The notes beneath the pieces are model-generated. The model was given only the letters and a program-made list of their open reading frames with translations, was not told where the DNA came from and searched no databases. This document shows positions 38,102 through 45,574 of a stretch of DNA of 64,000 nt, one piece after another. The position numbers and the translations under genes are program-made. The DNA is from Opitutia bacterium (lineage in GTDB: Bacteria > Verrucomicrobiota > Verrucomicrobiia > Opitutales > Opitutaceae): the NCBI GenBank assembly GCA_016217595.1, contig JACRHS010000032.1, positions 124,001-188,000 of the forward strand, given 5' to 3'. How positions within the stretch are numbered: the first letter of the stretch is position 1; each line of letters starts with the position of its first letter.

Positions 38102-38289
38102 TAAAGGCGAACGAAAAAGTACCGGGTGGCATCTGCCAAGGGTTTTTGCGTCGCCCGGTGCATTTCGCCGCAGGTGACGAAGGGCGATGCAGATACGATT
38201 GCAGAAGGCGCGGCTGACTTAGAAGTATTTCGATAGGGCGGTTTGACACGGCAGGTTCCGTCTCCAACGGTTCGGGCACTTTCACCGCA

Positions 38290-39489
38290 ATGTCCTACAC
38301 TGAAGACCGCTCCGCCTGGTTCGAAGGCCAAGGGTTATGGCAACATGTGCCGACCGCGGACTGGCAGGACTGGACGTGGCAACTGAAAAACCGGATCACG
38401 ACCGTCGAGCAGCTCGAACGGTACATGACGTTGACCGCCGAGGAGAAAGCCGGCTGCGCGTTCGCCAACCACAAGCTGGCGCTCGCGATCACGCCGTATT
38501 TTTTCAACCTCATCGACCGCCACGATCCGGAGTGTCCCGTGCGGCGGCAGGTGATTCCGCGGGCCGGCGAGATGGTGTTTTCCGAGGGCGAGATGCTCGA
38601 TTCGCTGGGCGAGGACGCGCATTCGCCGGTGCCGGGGCTGGTGCACCGTTATCCGGATCGCGTGCTGTTTCTGGTCACCGACCGCTGCGCCTCCTATTGC
38701 CGCTACTGCACGCGCAGCCGGCTGGTGTCGAACGCGCAGGACTATAATTTCCACCCCGAGCACGAGCAGGGGCTGCGTTACATCGAGGCGCACCCGGAAG
38801 TGCGCGACGTGCTGCTCTCGGGCGGCGATCCGCTGCTGCTCTCCGACAAGAAACTGGAGCATTTGCTGGCGCGGCTGCGCGAGATCAAGCACGTGGAGTT
38901 CATCCGCATCGGCTCGCGCATCCCGGTGTTTCTGCCGCAACGCATCACGCCCGAGCTGTGCGAGGTGTTCAAAAAGTACGGCCCCGTGTGGATGAGCATC
39001 CACGTCAACCACCCGAAGGAGTGCACCGCCGATCTGAAGGCGGCCTGCGAGCGACTGGCGTTTGCCGGCGTGCCGTTGGGCAACCAGAGCGTGCTGCTGC
39101 GCGGCGTGAACGACGACGCGGAGGTGATGAAGGCGCTTGTGCACCGGCTGCTGCGGATGCGCGTGCGGCCCTATTATCTCTATCAGATGGACCTGATCAC
39201 CGGCGGCGCGCACTTCAAAGTCGATGTGCGCAAGGGCATGGAGATCATCAAAGCGTTGCGCGGCCACACCACGGGTTACGGTGTGCCGCAGTACGTGATC
39301 GATGCGCCCGGCGGCGGCGGCAAGGTGCCGATCAATCCCGAGTACATCGAGCAGATCACCGACGACGAAGTGGTGATGCGCAATTACGAGGGCGAAGTCT
39401 TCCGTTATCCGCTGCACGCTCGGCCGCTGAAAACCGCTGATGGCGCGCCGCTCCCGGCGCAGCCGATCGCGGATGTGACGGTGCGGTGA
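38290..39489 (+). CDS. kamA: Lysine 2,3-aminomutase-family radical SAM enzyme
   Basis: 399 aa. The [4Fe-4S] radical SAM cluster motif is CASYCRYC (Cys 133, 137, 140), followed by TRSRLV. A PLP-binding motif is visible as IDAPGGGGKVP near residue 337. The C-terminal NYEGEVFRYP completes the KamA family form. It converts L-lysine to beta-lysine or acts on a related amino acid such as glutamate. The ablB acetyltransferase that would make acetyl-beta-lysine is not adjacent, so osmolyte synthesis is uncertain. It is longer than EpmB, which makes that alternative less likely. Confidence 0.9.
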   Translation: MSYTEDRSAWFEGQGLWQHVPTADWQDWTWQLKNRITTVEQLERYMTLTAEEKAGCAFANHKLALAITPYFFNLIDRHDPECPVRRQVIPRAGEMVFSEGEMLDSLGEDAHSPVPGLVHRYPDRVLFLVTDRCASYCRYCTRSRLVSNAQDYNFHPEHEQGLRYIEAHPEVRDVLLSGGDPLLLSDKKLEHLLARLREIKHVEFIRIGSRIPVFLPQRITPELCEVFKKYGPVWMSIHVNHPKECTADLKAACERLAFAGVPLGNQSVLLRGVNDDAEVMKALVHRLLRMRVRPYYLYQMDLITGGAHFKVDVRKGMEIIKALRGHTTGYGVPQYVIDAPGGGGKVPINPEYIEQITDDEVVMRNYEGEVFRYPLHARPLKTADGAPLPAQPIADVTVR

Positions 39490-39590
39490 AGTGCAACCGG
39501 CAGGGAAAACCTGCGCGTCAGTTCTCCCGATATTGCACAGAAGGAAACGAAGCCAACGAAGGCCGATTTCCCGCCGGATAGGGTGACCAA

Positions 39591-39683
39591 GGTGGCGCGC
39601 GTTGTCCCCAACGCGCTCGTTTGGCCCTGCCGTCGGAAAGGCCCGGCCGACGGAAAAGCGCCTTGGGGACAAGTCGCGCCACC
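39591..39683. repeat. Inverted-repeat element, copy 1
   Basis: 93 bp with imperfect terminal inverted repeats of about 27 bp (left arm GGTGGCGCGCGTTGTCCCC). The left arm itself also folds (GCGCGTT/AACGCGC), and an inner CCGTCGG/CCGACGG pair is present, giving a cloverleaf-like fold. Confidence 0.75.
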
Positions 39684-39754
39684 ACGGAGGTATCGCCGAA
39701 GGCCGCGATGTGAAGTTCCCCGCGAAAGACGATGCGCTGGCGATGAAGTGAGGC

Positions 39755-39830
39755 GGTGGAGCGCGTTGTCCCCAACGCGCTTGTTTGGCTCAGTCAACGG
39801 AGAAGCGCCTTGAGGACAAGTCGCTCCACC
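39755..39830. repeat. Inverted-repeat element, copy 2
   Basis: 76 bp, same family as copy 1, with left arm GGTGGAGCGCGTTGTCCCC and a matching inverted right arm ending CTCCACC. The copy 1 inner hairpin is shortened here. Confidence 0.75.
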
Positions 39831-39921
39831 ACGGAGAAATTCCTCCTCTCCGGCGAAGTCGCCGAAGGCACCGAGGCGAAGTTCACTGTGAAAAACACCG
39901 CGCTGGCGATGAAGTGAGACA

Positions 39922-39998
39922 GGTGGAGCGCGTTGTCCCTAACGCGCTCGCTTGGCTCAGTCATCGGCAAAGCGCCTTGAGGCTAAGGGCGCTCCACC
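39922..39998. repeat. Inverted-repeat element, copy 3
   Basis: 77 bp, same family, with left arm GGTGGAGCGCGTTGTCCCT and right arm ending GGGCGCTCCACC. The arms are slightly more diverged than in copy 2. Confidence 0.72.
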
Positions 39999-40106
39999 TT
40001 CGCGTGTCCGACTGCTTTCCGAGGCTCGATGAGAGCGTGCCGCTCTTCGTTCCCTTCGTTCTCTTTTGTTCAACCGGCCGATTTCACGGCGCGGCGTCGG
40101 GCGAAT

Positions 40107-40505
40107 TCAGCTCCACTTCCAATTTTCCAAAGGCTCCAACTTCGCGTCGCAGGTGCATTTTCTCTGATGTTCGAAGTGGGACGTGTGGCACTGCGGACAA
40201 ATGAATATTGTAGGCGAGCCTCCGAACAGTGGCCGTTTGGCCAAGCGTTGTAGGCCATATAAAAAAATAAACATTAGGCCGAAATGCCCGGCGAAATATT
40301 GTGGCCCGAAGGAAACAATTTCCGTCCACGATTTCGGATTTGTAGTGAGTTTATAGGCCTTTCCTTGGAGTCCGAGTGTCCATCCAATCAGAGACACTAT
40401 CGCAAGCATGGCGGCAAAAATTAATGCGTTTTTCGGACTGACTGCATGGCGTTGAATTGCACGCCTGAGTTGTTCCATTTCTTGGCTGTTACGTCTTCGC
40501 CACAT
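40107..40505 (-). CDS. Small membrane protein with C-terminal zinc ribbon, copy B
   Basis: 132 aa. The MWRRR start and a basic helix precede two membrane segments (about 26-47 and 70-90). A C-terminal metal-binding motif CPQCHTSHFEHQRKCTC follows, ending LEPLENWKWS. The four Cys (C-x2-C and C-x-C) should bind one zinc. No known family is recognised. It is a tandem paralog of the gene at 40588. The C-terminal 33 residues are almost identical between the two, while the N-terminal parts are diverged. Confidence 0.65.
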   Translation of the reverse strand: MWRRRNSQEMEQLRRAIQRHAVSPKNALIFAAMLAIVSLIGWTLGLQGKAYKLTTNPKSWTEIVSFGPQYFAGHFGLMFIFLYGLQRLAKRPLFGGSPTIFICPQCHTSHFEHQRKCTCDAKLEPLENWKWS

Positions 40506-40557
40506 CTTGGGCTGGCACCATAGTAATTCTCTTTCAGGCGTAGAGAAAAAAGATCAA

Positions 40558-41070
40558 CACGCTCTTATTGCGCGGCGTCGGGCGAGTTCAGCTCCACTTC
40601 CAGTTTTCCAAAGGTTCCAACTTCGCGTCGCAGGTGCATTTTCTCTGATGTTCGAACTGGGACGTGTGGCATTTTGGACAGATGAATATAGCTGGCTTGG
40701 GATCCTCAAGGGGGTGTTTCGTGAGGCGCTGTATCCCATAGAGAATAAGAAAAAAGCAGCTCAAACTACCGAGAAAGAATGGCGGCCCATCGCGAGCGAT
40801 CTGTGCCCAAGACTTCGGATCCATAGAGCGTGCGCTATACTTACCAGGGATGCCTAAAGCCCAAACGGCTACGCATAGTATCGAGCCGAAGAGCGCAAAC
40901 AGAAGGGGGCGTCTGGGGTTCTTGGCTGCCAGCCGTGTCGTAACCTTGAGCTGTGCCAGTTCGATTGTATCGCGCCTTCTCCACATTTTTTCCGGCGACC
41001 ATAGTCGCGAGAAACGTGCTGTAGAGCAGAAAAGGCCACGCTCTTATTGCGCGGCTTCGGGCGAGTTCAG
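40558..41070. repeat. Direct repeat unit bounding the duplicated zinc-ribbon gene
   Basis: A 34-base segment at 40558-40590 (CACGCTCTTATTGCGCGG and onward) recurs at 41037-41070 with one mismatch. The second copy is the 3' end of the GH105-GH28 gene. A third, partial copy lies near 40084-40100. The spacing of about 480 bp equals the distance between the two zinc-ribbon gene starts (481 bp), so this is a tandem duplication that includes the pectinase gene's tail. Confidence 0.7.
40588..40986 (-). CDS. Small membrane protein with C-terminal zinc ribbon, copy A
   Basis: 132 aa, same layout as its neighbour: MWRRR start, two membrane segments (about 27-48 and 70-90), then CPKCHTSQFEHQRKCTC and LEPLENWKWS. 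It lies between the pectinase fusion gene and its paralog, all on the minus strand. Codon use is less GC-rich than in the flanking enzymes, suggesting later arrival. Function unknown; a small membrane-anchored zinc protein. Confidence 0.65.
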   Translation of the reverse strand: MWRRRDTIELAQLKVTTRLAAKNPRRPLLFALFGSILCVAVWALGIPGKYSARSMDPKSWAQIARDGPPFFLGSLSCFFLILYGIQRLTKHPLEDPKPAIFICPKCHTSQFEHQRKCTCDAKLEPLENWKWS

Positions 41071-43668
41071 GCTGCGGCCTTTTTTGGCGGGCTCGATGGT
41101 GACGTTGCGAAATTCGATGGAGCCGGCGTGCTGCATCCGTTCGGCGGTTTCCACGCCGCGGAAGGTGCAGTCGTTGAAACGCACCCGGTCGATCGTCGCG
41201 CCGGGGAAGCCCGCGATCCACAGCACGCGCGGCGAGGCCTGGCTGGTCACGTTGTCCAACGTGACATTGCGCACGACCGGCTTGTGCGGGCCCTTGGCGC
41301 CTTCCTCGTAGATGAAATCGATGGTGAGAATGGCCTCGGCCACGCGCCCGATCTCCACGTGGCGCATGAACACGTTTTCGATCACGCCGCCGCGCTGAGC
41401 GTTGGATTTGAAGCGCAGCGCCCGGTCGAGGTGCGGGCTGTCCATCTTGCAGTTTTCGATAAACACGTTGCGGCAGCTGCCGGAGATTTCGCTGCCCATC
41501 ACCACGCCGCCGTGGCCGTCCTTCATGGTGCAGCCGCGCACGATGATGTTTTCCGAGGGAGTGGCGACGCGGCGGCCGTCGCCGTTGCGGCCGGATTTGA
41601 TGGCGATGCAGTCGTCGCCGGTGTCGAACACGCAGTTCTCGATCAACACGTCGCGGCTCGACTCGGGGTTGCAGCCGTCGTTGTTGGGGCCGTGCGAGAC
41701 GACGGTGACGCCGCGCACGGTGACGTTGGTGCAGAGCACGGGATGGATTTCCCACATCGGCGAGCGGAGCAGGGTGACGCCCTCGATGAGGACGTTGCGG
41801 CAACGGTAGGGCTGGATGAAATTGGGGCGCAGGAAATGTCCCGCGCCGAAGATGCGCTCGGCCACGGGCGTGGCGCTTTCGCCAAGTTCGCGCAGGCGGC
41901 GGATGCTGGCGGTGGCGGCGGCGGGATTGGCGCCGCGTTTGGTCCAGCCCCACCAGTTGTCGAGCGCCGCGCCGCCGTCGAGCGTGCCGGCGCCGGTGAC
42001 GGCGATGTTTTCCTGCTCGAACGCGTAGATGAGCGGCGAGTAGTTCATGCACTCGGTGCCCTCGAAGCGCGTGAACACCGCCGGCAGGTAGGCCGCCGGA
42101 TCGGTGCGAAACAGGAGGGTGGCGCCCGCGGCGATGTGGAGGTTGACCTTGCTCTTCAGGTGAATCGCGCCGGTGAGAAACGTGCCGGCGGGCACGACGA
42201 CGCGACCGCCGCCGGCGGCGTGACACGCGGCGATGGCCTGCTTGATGGCGTCGGTGCAATCGGCCGTGCCGCCCGCGGTGGCGCCGTATTGCGTGATGGG
42301 AAAATCGCGGTCGGGAAACGTCGGCGCCTGGATGCGCGCGAGGATGGCCGGCACGCCCTGCCAGCCGGTCGCCTGGGTCGCGACGGGCTTGACGGACGCG
42401 GCGGGCGGCGTGGTGAGCAGGCGCTCGACCTCGATGCCGGCGAGGATGAACGGCCCGGTGCCCTTGAGGTCGTTGGTGACGATGGGCTCGCTCACGTAGT
42501 AATCGAAGGAGCCGTCGCGCGGCCGGCCGGAGCCGGTGGTGTAGCCGAGGCCGGCGACCTCGCAGCATTGCGTGAGGTTGATCTGGCCGTTGGCGTCGGT
42601 CTTGATCAGGTCGCGCACGAGGCCGGCGTAGCCGCGGCGGATGGCCGGGAGGTACTGGTCGCGCGGCAGGTAGCCGCGGTTGACGGCTTTCGCCAGCGCG
42701 TAAACGAACATCGCGGACGCGGTGGCCTCCCGGTAGTTGCCCTTGCGTTCGCCCTGGTCGAGCACCTGGAACCAGAGGCCTGTCTTGGGATCCTGGTGAC
42801 GCACCACGCCCTCGGCGACGCGGCGGAGCACGGCGTGGATCGACTCGACGTCGGAGTGGATGCCCGGGAGAAAATCCAGCAGGTCGACGAGGGCCATTGA
42901 ATACCAGCCGAGGCCGCGGCCCCAGAAGTTGGGCGACGTGCCGGTCTGCTTGTTGGCCCAGCTCTGTGCGCGGCTTTCGTCCCAGCCGTGGTAATAGAGC
43001 TCGGTCTTGGGATCGTAGGCGTGGGCGTCGATCAGGAGGGCTTGCTTCGCGGCGTCGTCGAACGCGGCGGGCTCGTTGAACAATTTGCCATAGTGCGCGT
43101 AGAACGGCGCGCCCATGAAAATGCCGTCGAGCCACATTTGGTGCGGGTAGCGCTGCTTGTGCCAGAAGCCGCCCTCGCTGGTGCGCGGGTGCGTGGCGAG
43201 CTGGCGGCGCAGCGTTTCCGCGGCTTTGCGGTAACGCTCCTCGCCGGTGCGCTCGATCATCAACAGCACCACCTTGCCGGGTGGAATCATGTCGATGTTG
43301 TAGTCTTCGAGCTTGTAGGTGCGGATCGTGCCGTCGGGCGCGATGTAGGAGCTGACGATCATCTCGGCGTAATCGCGCATCGCGGTGTCGCCGGTGCGCT
43401 CGGCGAGCTTGATCAACGAGAGGGCGAGCAGGCTGGAGGTGTAGTCCCAGCGGGCCTTGGGCGCGCCGCCGAAATTGAGCGTGGTCCCGCGGCGCGCCAT
43501 CTCGGAGCGCGCCATGCGTTGCGACCATTCGAGCGGCGTGGCGTCGCCGAATTTTTCGCCGGCGGGCGCGGGTTCGACGGACCGGGTGCAGAACGTGAAG
43601 AAGCAGAGGATGCCGAGCAGCCCGGCGACAATGGCCAGTGAGCCAAACGTGAAACGAAGCGATTTCAT
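41044..43668 (-). CDS. GH105-GH28 fusion pectinase
   Basis: 874 aa with an N-terminal membrane or signal helix (about 8-27). The first half (about 45-430) is a GH105-type (alpha/alpha)6 unsaturated uronyl hydrolase, with MWLDGIFMGAPFYAHYG (catalytic Asp) and GRGLGWYSMALVDLLDFLP. The second half (about 445-865) is a GH28 polygalacturonase beta-helix with the family's four motifs: GPNNDGCNPE, DTGDDCIAIKSG, DGHGGVVMGSE and RALRFKS. One protein could cut the homogalacturonan or rhamnogalacturonan backbone and remove unsaturated uronate ends. It sits 54 bp after the pectinesterase gene on the same strand. Confidence 0.9.
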   Translation of the reverse strand: MKSLRFTFGSLAIVAGLLGILCFFTFCTRSVEPAPAGEKFGDATPLEWSQRMARSEMARRGTTLNFGGAPKARWDYTSSLLALSLIKLAERTGDTAMRDYAEMIVSSYIAPDGTIRTYKLEDYNIDMIPPGKVVLLMIERTGEERYRKAAETLRRQLATHPRTSEGGFWHKQRYPHQMWLDGIFMGAPFYAHYGKLFNEPAAFDDAAKQALLIDAHAYDPKTELYYHGWDESRAQSWANKQTGTSPNFWGRGLGWYSMALVDLLDFLPGIHSDVESIHAVLRRVAEGVVRHQDPKTGLWFQVLDQGERKGNYREATASAMFVYALAKAVNRGYLPRDQYLPAIRRGYAGLVRDLIKTDANGQINLTQCCEVAGLGYTTGSGRPRDGSFDYYVSEPIVTNDLKGTGPFILAGIEVERLLTTPPAASVKPVATQATGWQGVPAILARIQAPTFPDRDFPITQYGATAGGTADCTDAIKQAIAACHAAGGGRVVVPAGTFLTGAIHLKSKVNLHIAAGATLLFRTDPAAYLPAVFTRFEGTECMNYSPLIYAFEQENIAVTGAGTLDGGAALDNWWGWTKRGANPAAATASIRRLRELGESATPVAERIFGAGHFLRPNFIQPYRCRNVLIEGVTLLRSPMWEIHPVLCTNVTVRGVTVVSHGPNNDGCNPESSRDVLIENCVFDTGDDCIAIKSGRNGDGRRVATPSENIIVRGCTMKDGHGGVVMGSEISGSCRNVFIENCKMDSPHLDRALRFKSNAQRGGVIENVFMRHVEIGRVAEAILTIDFIYEEGAKGPHKPVVRNVTLDNVTSQASPRVLWIAGFPGATIDRVRFNDCTFRGVETAERMQHAGSIEFRNVTIEPAKKGRSLNSPEAAQ

Positions 43669-43722
43669 GGTAAAAATTGGAGCCGCAAACGTGAGCGGGT
43701 GGGGGAGCGCAGAAACGGGCGG

Positions 43723-44778
43723 CTATTTGCTGGCGGTGGCGGAAGGCGCGGCCGACGCCGCGAGGGGATTCCAGTTGTCAACACCGCCGAGGACGGCGGC
43801 CGGAGTGAGCGCGGCGGCTTCGGCGGCGGTGAGTTGCCGCGACCATGGAACGCGTGCGGCAGACTTGGCCCCGGGGCCGGTGCTGCCGAATTCGGTGTAG
43901 CGCACGGTGCGTTCGCGGGCGGGTTTGTCCCAGTTGTGCCAGCCTTCCGGGCGCACGAGCTCGGCCATCTCGGTGTGGAGGAAAACCACGCTGGCGAAAT
44001 CGCGCCACGGGCGGCCGAGATAGACGCGGATATCGGCCGGCGCGCCGGTGATCCGGCAATGCGCGAAGACGAAACCGTACGGCTGGTTTTCCGGCGTGGA
44101 CGCGGCGGTGATGTAGCTGCTCTTCAGGCAATGGATCTGGCAGCGTTCAAAGTATTCCGTCGCGCCGCCGAAGATGAAATCGGTAGCACCGGTAATATAG
44201 CAGTCGGCGAAATAGTGCCGGCCGCGATTGCCGAGGAGCGTGTCCTGCCACCCGAGGAGGCGGCAGCGGCGGAACGTGGCGCGGTCGCCGTCGAGCCGGA
44301 GCGCGAGCGCCTGCCCCTGGTCGCCGGCGGAGTTTTCAAACGTGAGGTCCTCGGCGGAGAAATCGTCGGCGTCGATCTGCACGGTCGGAGTGCGGAAGGT
44401 GCCGAGCTTCAGGCCATCGGGGCCGAGGCGGTTGGCGTGGAGATCGTAGGTGATCGTGGTCTTCGCCGCATCCTCGCCGCGCAGCAGCAGAAACCGTTTT
44501 TCGCGCTGGACGTAGACGACCTCGCGGTAGGTGCCGGGCTTGATCAAGATGACCCAGCGCCTGGCGGGATCGACGGTTTGGGGCGCGGCGTTGACGGCTT
44601 CCTGCACGGTTTTGAACTGCCCGCTGCCATCCTGGGCGACCACCGCATCGGCGGCCGCGGCGGCGCTTACGCGGAGGGAGGCAAACGATAGCGTGACACC
44701 GAGAACGGCAAGCACGCGCAGCAGTGGCGATGAGCCCCAAAATTGTAGGAACGGCTTTATGCCGCGATCCGACGCCAT
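43723..44778 (-). CDS. Pectinesterase (CE8)
   Basis: 351 aa. After the signal helix (PLLRVLAVLGVTLSFASLRVSA, about 17-40) comes the right-handed beta-helix of carbohydrate esterase 8. Visible motifs are VAQDGSGQFKTVQEAVNAAP, LLGWQDTLL (QDT with catalytic Asp), GATDFIFGGA (second Asp) and VYLGRPWRDFASVVF (Arg). It removes methyl esters from pectin so that GH28 can act. The ATG at 44778 lies in the loop of a palindromic repeat, has no ribosome site, and the first 14 or so residues are encoded by repeat sequence. A start further upstream or a non-ATG start further in is possible. Confidence 0.88.
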   Translation of the reverse strand: MASDRGIKPFLQFWGSSPLLRVLAVLGVTLSFASLRVSAAAAADAVVAQDGSGQFKTVQEAVNAAPQTVDPARRWVILIKPGTYREVVYVQREKRFLLLRGEDAAKTTITYDLHANRLGPDGLKLGTFRTPTVQIDADDFSAEDLTFENSAGDQGQALALRLDGDRATFRRCRLLGWQDTLLGNRGRHYFADCYITGATDFIFGGATEYFERCQIHCLKSSYITAASTPENQPYGFVFAHCRITGAPADIRVYLGRPWRDFASVVFLHTEMAELVRPEGWHNWDKPARERTVRYTEFGSTGPGAKSAARVPWSRQLTAAEAAALTPAAVLGGVDNWNPLAASAAPSATASK

Positions 44779-44813
44779 CGCCAACCGTCGCGGCGTAAAG
44801 CCGCTCCTACAAT
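44742..44813. repeat. 72-bp palindromic element overlapping the pectinesterase start
   Basis: Arms 44742-44767 and 44787-44813 match at about 24 of 26 positions (ATTGTAGGAACGGCTTTATG on the left, complement on the right), with a 19-base loop. The form is that of a REP doublet. The minus-strand ATG of the pectinesterase (44778-44776) lies in the loop. Confidence 0.8.
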
Positions 44814-44977
44814 CCACCCGAGTCGAATCGAGCTTGGAGGAGTCGACCCCTTGACGATGGCAGGAAAGCGCGAAAGGCATGTGCGGGAGAGGTTGAGGCA
44901 ACGTGCCGGGCGCAGCGAAGTGTCGCGCCCAGGCGGCAGGGCAGCTTGCGCGAGAAACCCGGAAATTCAACAGCAAA

Positions 44978-45010
44978 GGACACGTGTCCGGAATTGTCCG
45001 CCGCCGGACA
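44978..45010. promoter_or_regulatory. Candidate operator: paired GGACA/TGTCC half-sites
   Basis: A perfect 12-base palindrome GGACACGTGTCC (44978-44989) is followed by a second inverted pair TGTCCG (44995-45000) and CGGACA (45005-45010). Four copies of one 5-base half-site in 33 bases, between divergent pectin genes, look like a regulator binding site. The regulator is not in the window. Confidence 0.4.
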
Positions 45011-45231
45011 GTCCGCGCGAGCCCGGGCGGTTCGCGCGGCGGCGAGATGGACGGGTTCGCGCCATGGCAAACGCCGGCCAATCAGGCTCCAGCGGTATGC
45101 GTCGGAGCGGATAAAATTCTATGACAAATTTTGAGCGTCGCGCCGGGTTTCGCGTCTATCCCTGTGTAGTCAGTTAGTCTGCAAGTGATAGTTTTACGTT
45201 TGTAGTTCGAATGGTTTGTTTGGTGTTAGGT

Positions 45232-45282
45232 CACAAAGGCCGCCTCCATGATCGAGGCGGTCTTTGTGTTCCCCCCCCCCCC
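45232..45282 (+). promoter_or_regulatory. Leader hairpin followed by C12 tract
   Basis: Arms CACAAAGGCCGCCTC (45232-45246) and its complement (45254-45268) pair at 14 of 15 positions around a 7-base loop. TT and then twelve consecutive C residues follow. The hairpin lacks a T-tract and is probably not a plain terminator. The C12 run could change length by slippage and alter receptor expression. Confidence 0.45.
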
Positions 45283-45574
45283 GGGAAACATCGCGCGCCG
45301 TCCGGGTCATGCGCTTCGGCCAGATGCGGTAATGCTTGGGCCGCAGGCGCGGGATCGCCGACCACGGAAAATTCGCTTGCGCCGGAGCCGCCGAGGTCAT
45401 TTTGACGCCCTTGCCTGTAGGGGTGTCTTCCGCGGAAGACTGAGATTGCGGCGCGCTCGGCTGCTCGACCCTTGGAACCTGAAACGGATAATACCGGCGA
45501 AGGAAACAGATGGCGGCGCACGGTGCGTCGCCCCTTTTTGCCCGGGAGTCCGGTTTGGGTCGGGCTCACATCAC

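Larger units (their letters stand above)
39490..40106. repeat. 617-bp gene-free repeat region
   Basis: No credible gene. It holds three copies of a terminal-inverted-repeat element (given separately) and, after copies 1 and 2, two related AT-poorer stretches each ending in an open frame that would read LAMK-stop. A fragment near 40055-40072 (CTTCGTTCTCTTTTGTTC) matches the arm of the element at 54664-54801. Confidence 0.7.
44814..45574. promoter_or_regulatory. Divergent gene-free region, pectinesterase / TonB receptor
   Basis: 761 bp. From left to right it holds the candidate operator (44978-45010), an AT-richer stretch (about 45108-45230) that likely contains the receptor promoter, a 15-bp hairpin (45232-45268) and a C12 run (45271-45282). 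From 45283 to 45574 nothing is recognised beyond an open frame in register with the receptor. I could not fix a promoter. Confidence 0.45.

Noticed and set aside
39591..39998. CRISPR-like array
   Set aside because: Only three units, each itself an inverted repeat of 76-93 bp, with related and not unique spacers, and no cas genes.
45150..45240. tRNA-like stretch with GTTCGAAT
   Set aside because: Acceptor, D and anticodon arms could not be drawn around the apparent T-loop.
45248..45574. N-terminal extension of the TonB receptor to an ATG at 45248
   Set aside because: The 109 extra residues are Arg-rich junk that includes a C12-encoded Pro run and would bury the signal peptide; the ATG at 45575 begins a clean one.
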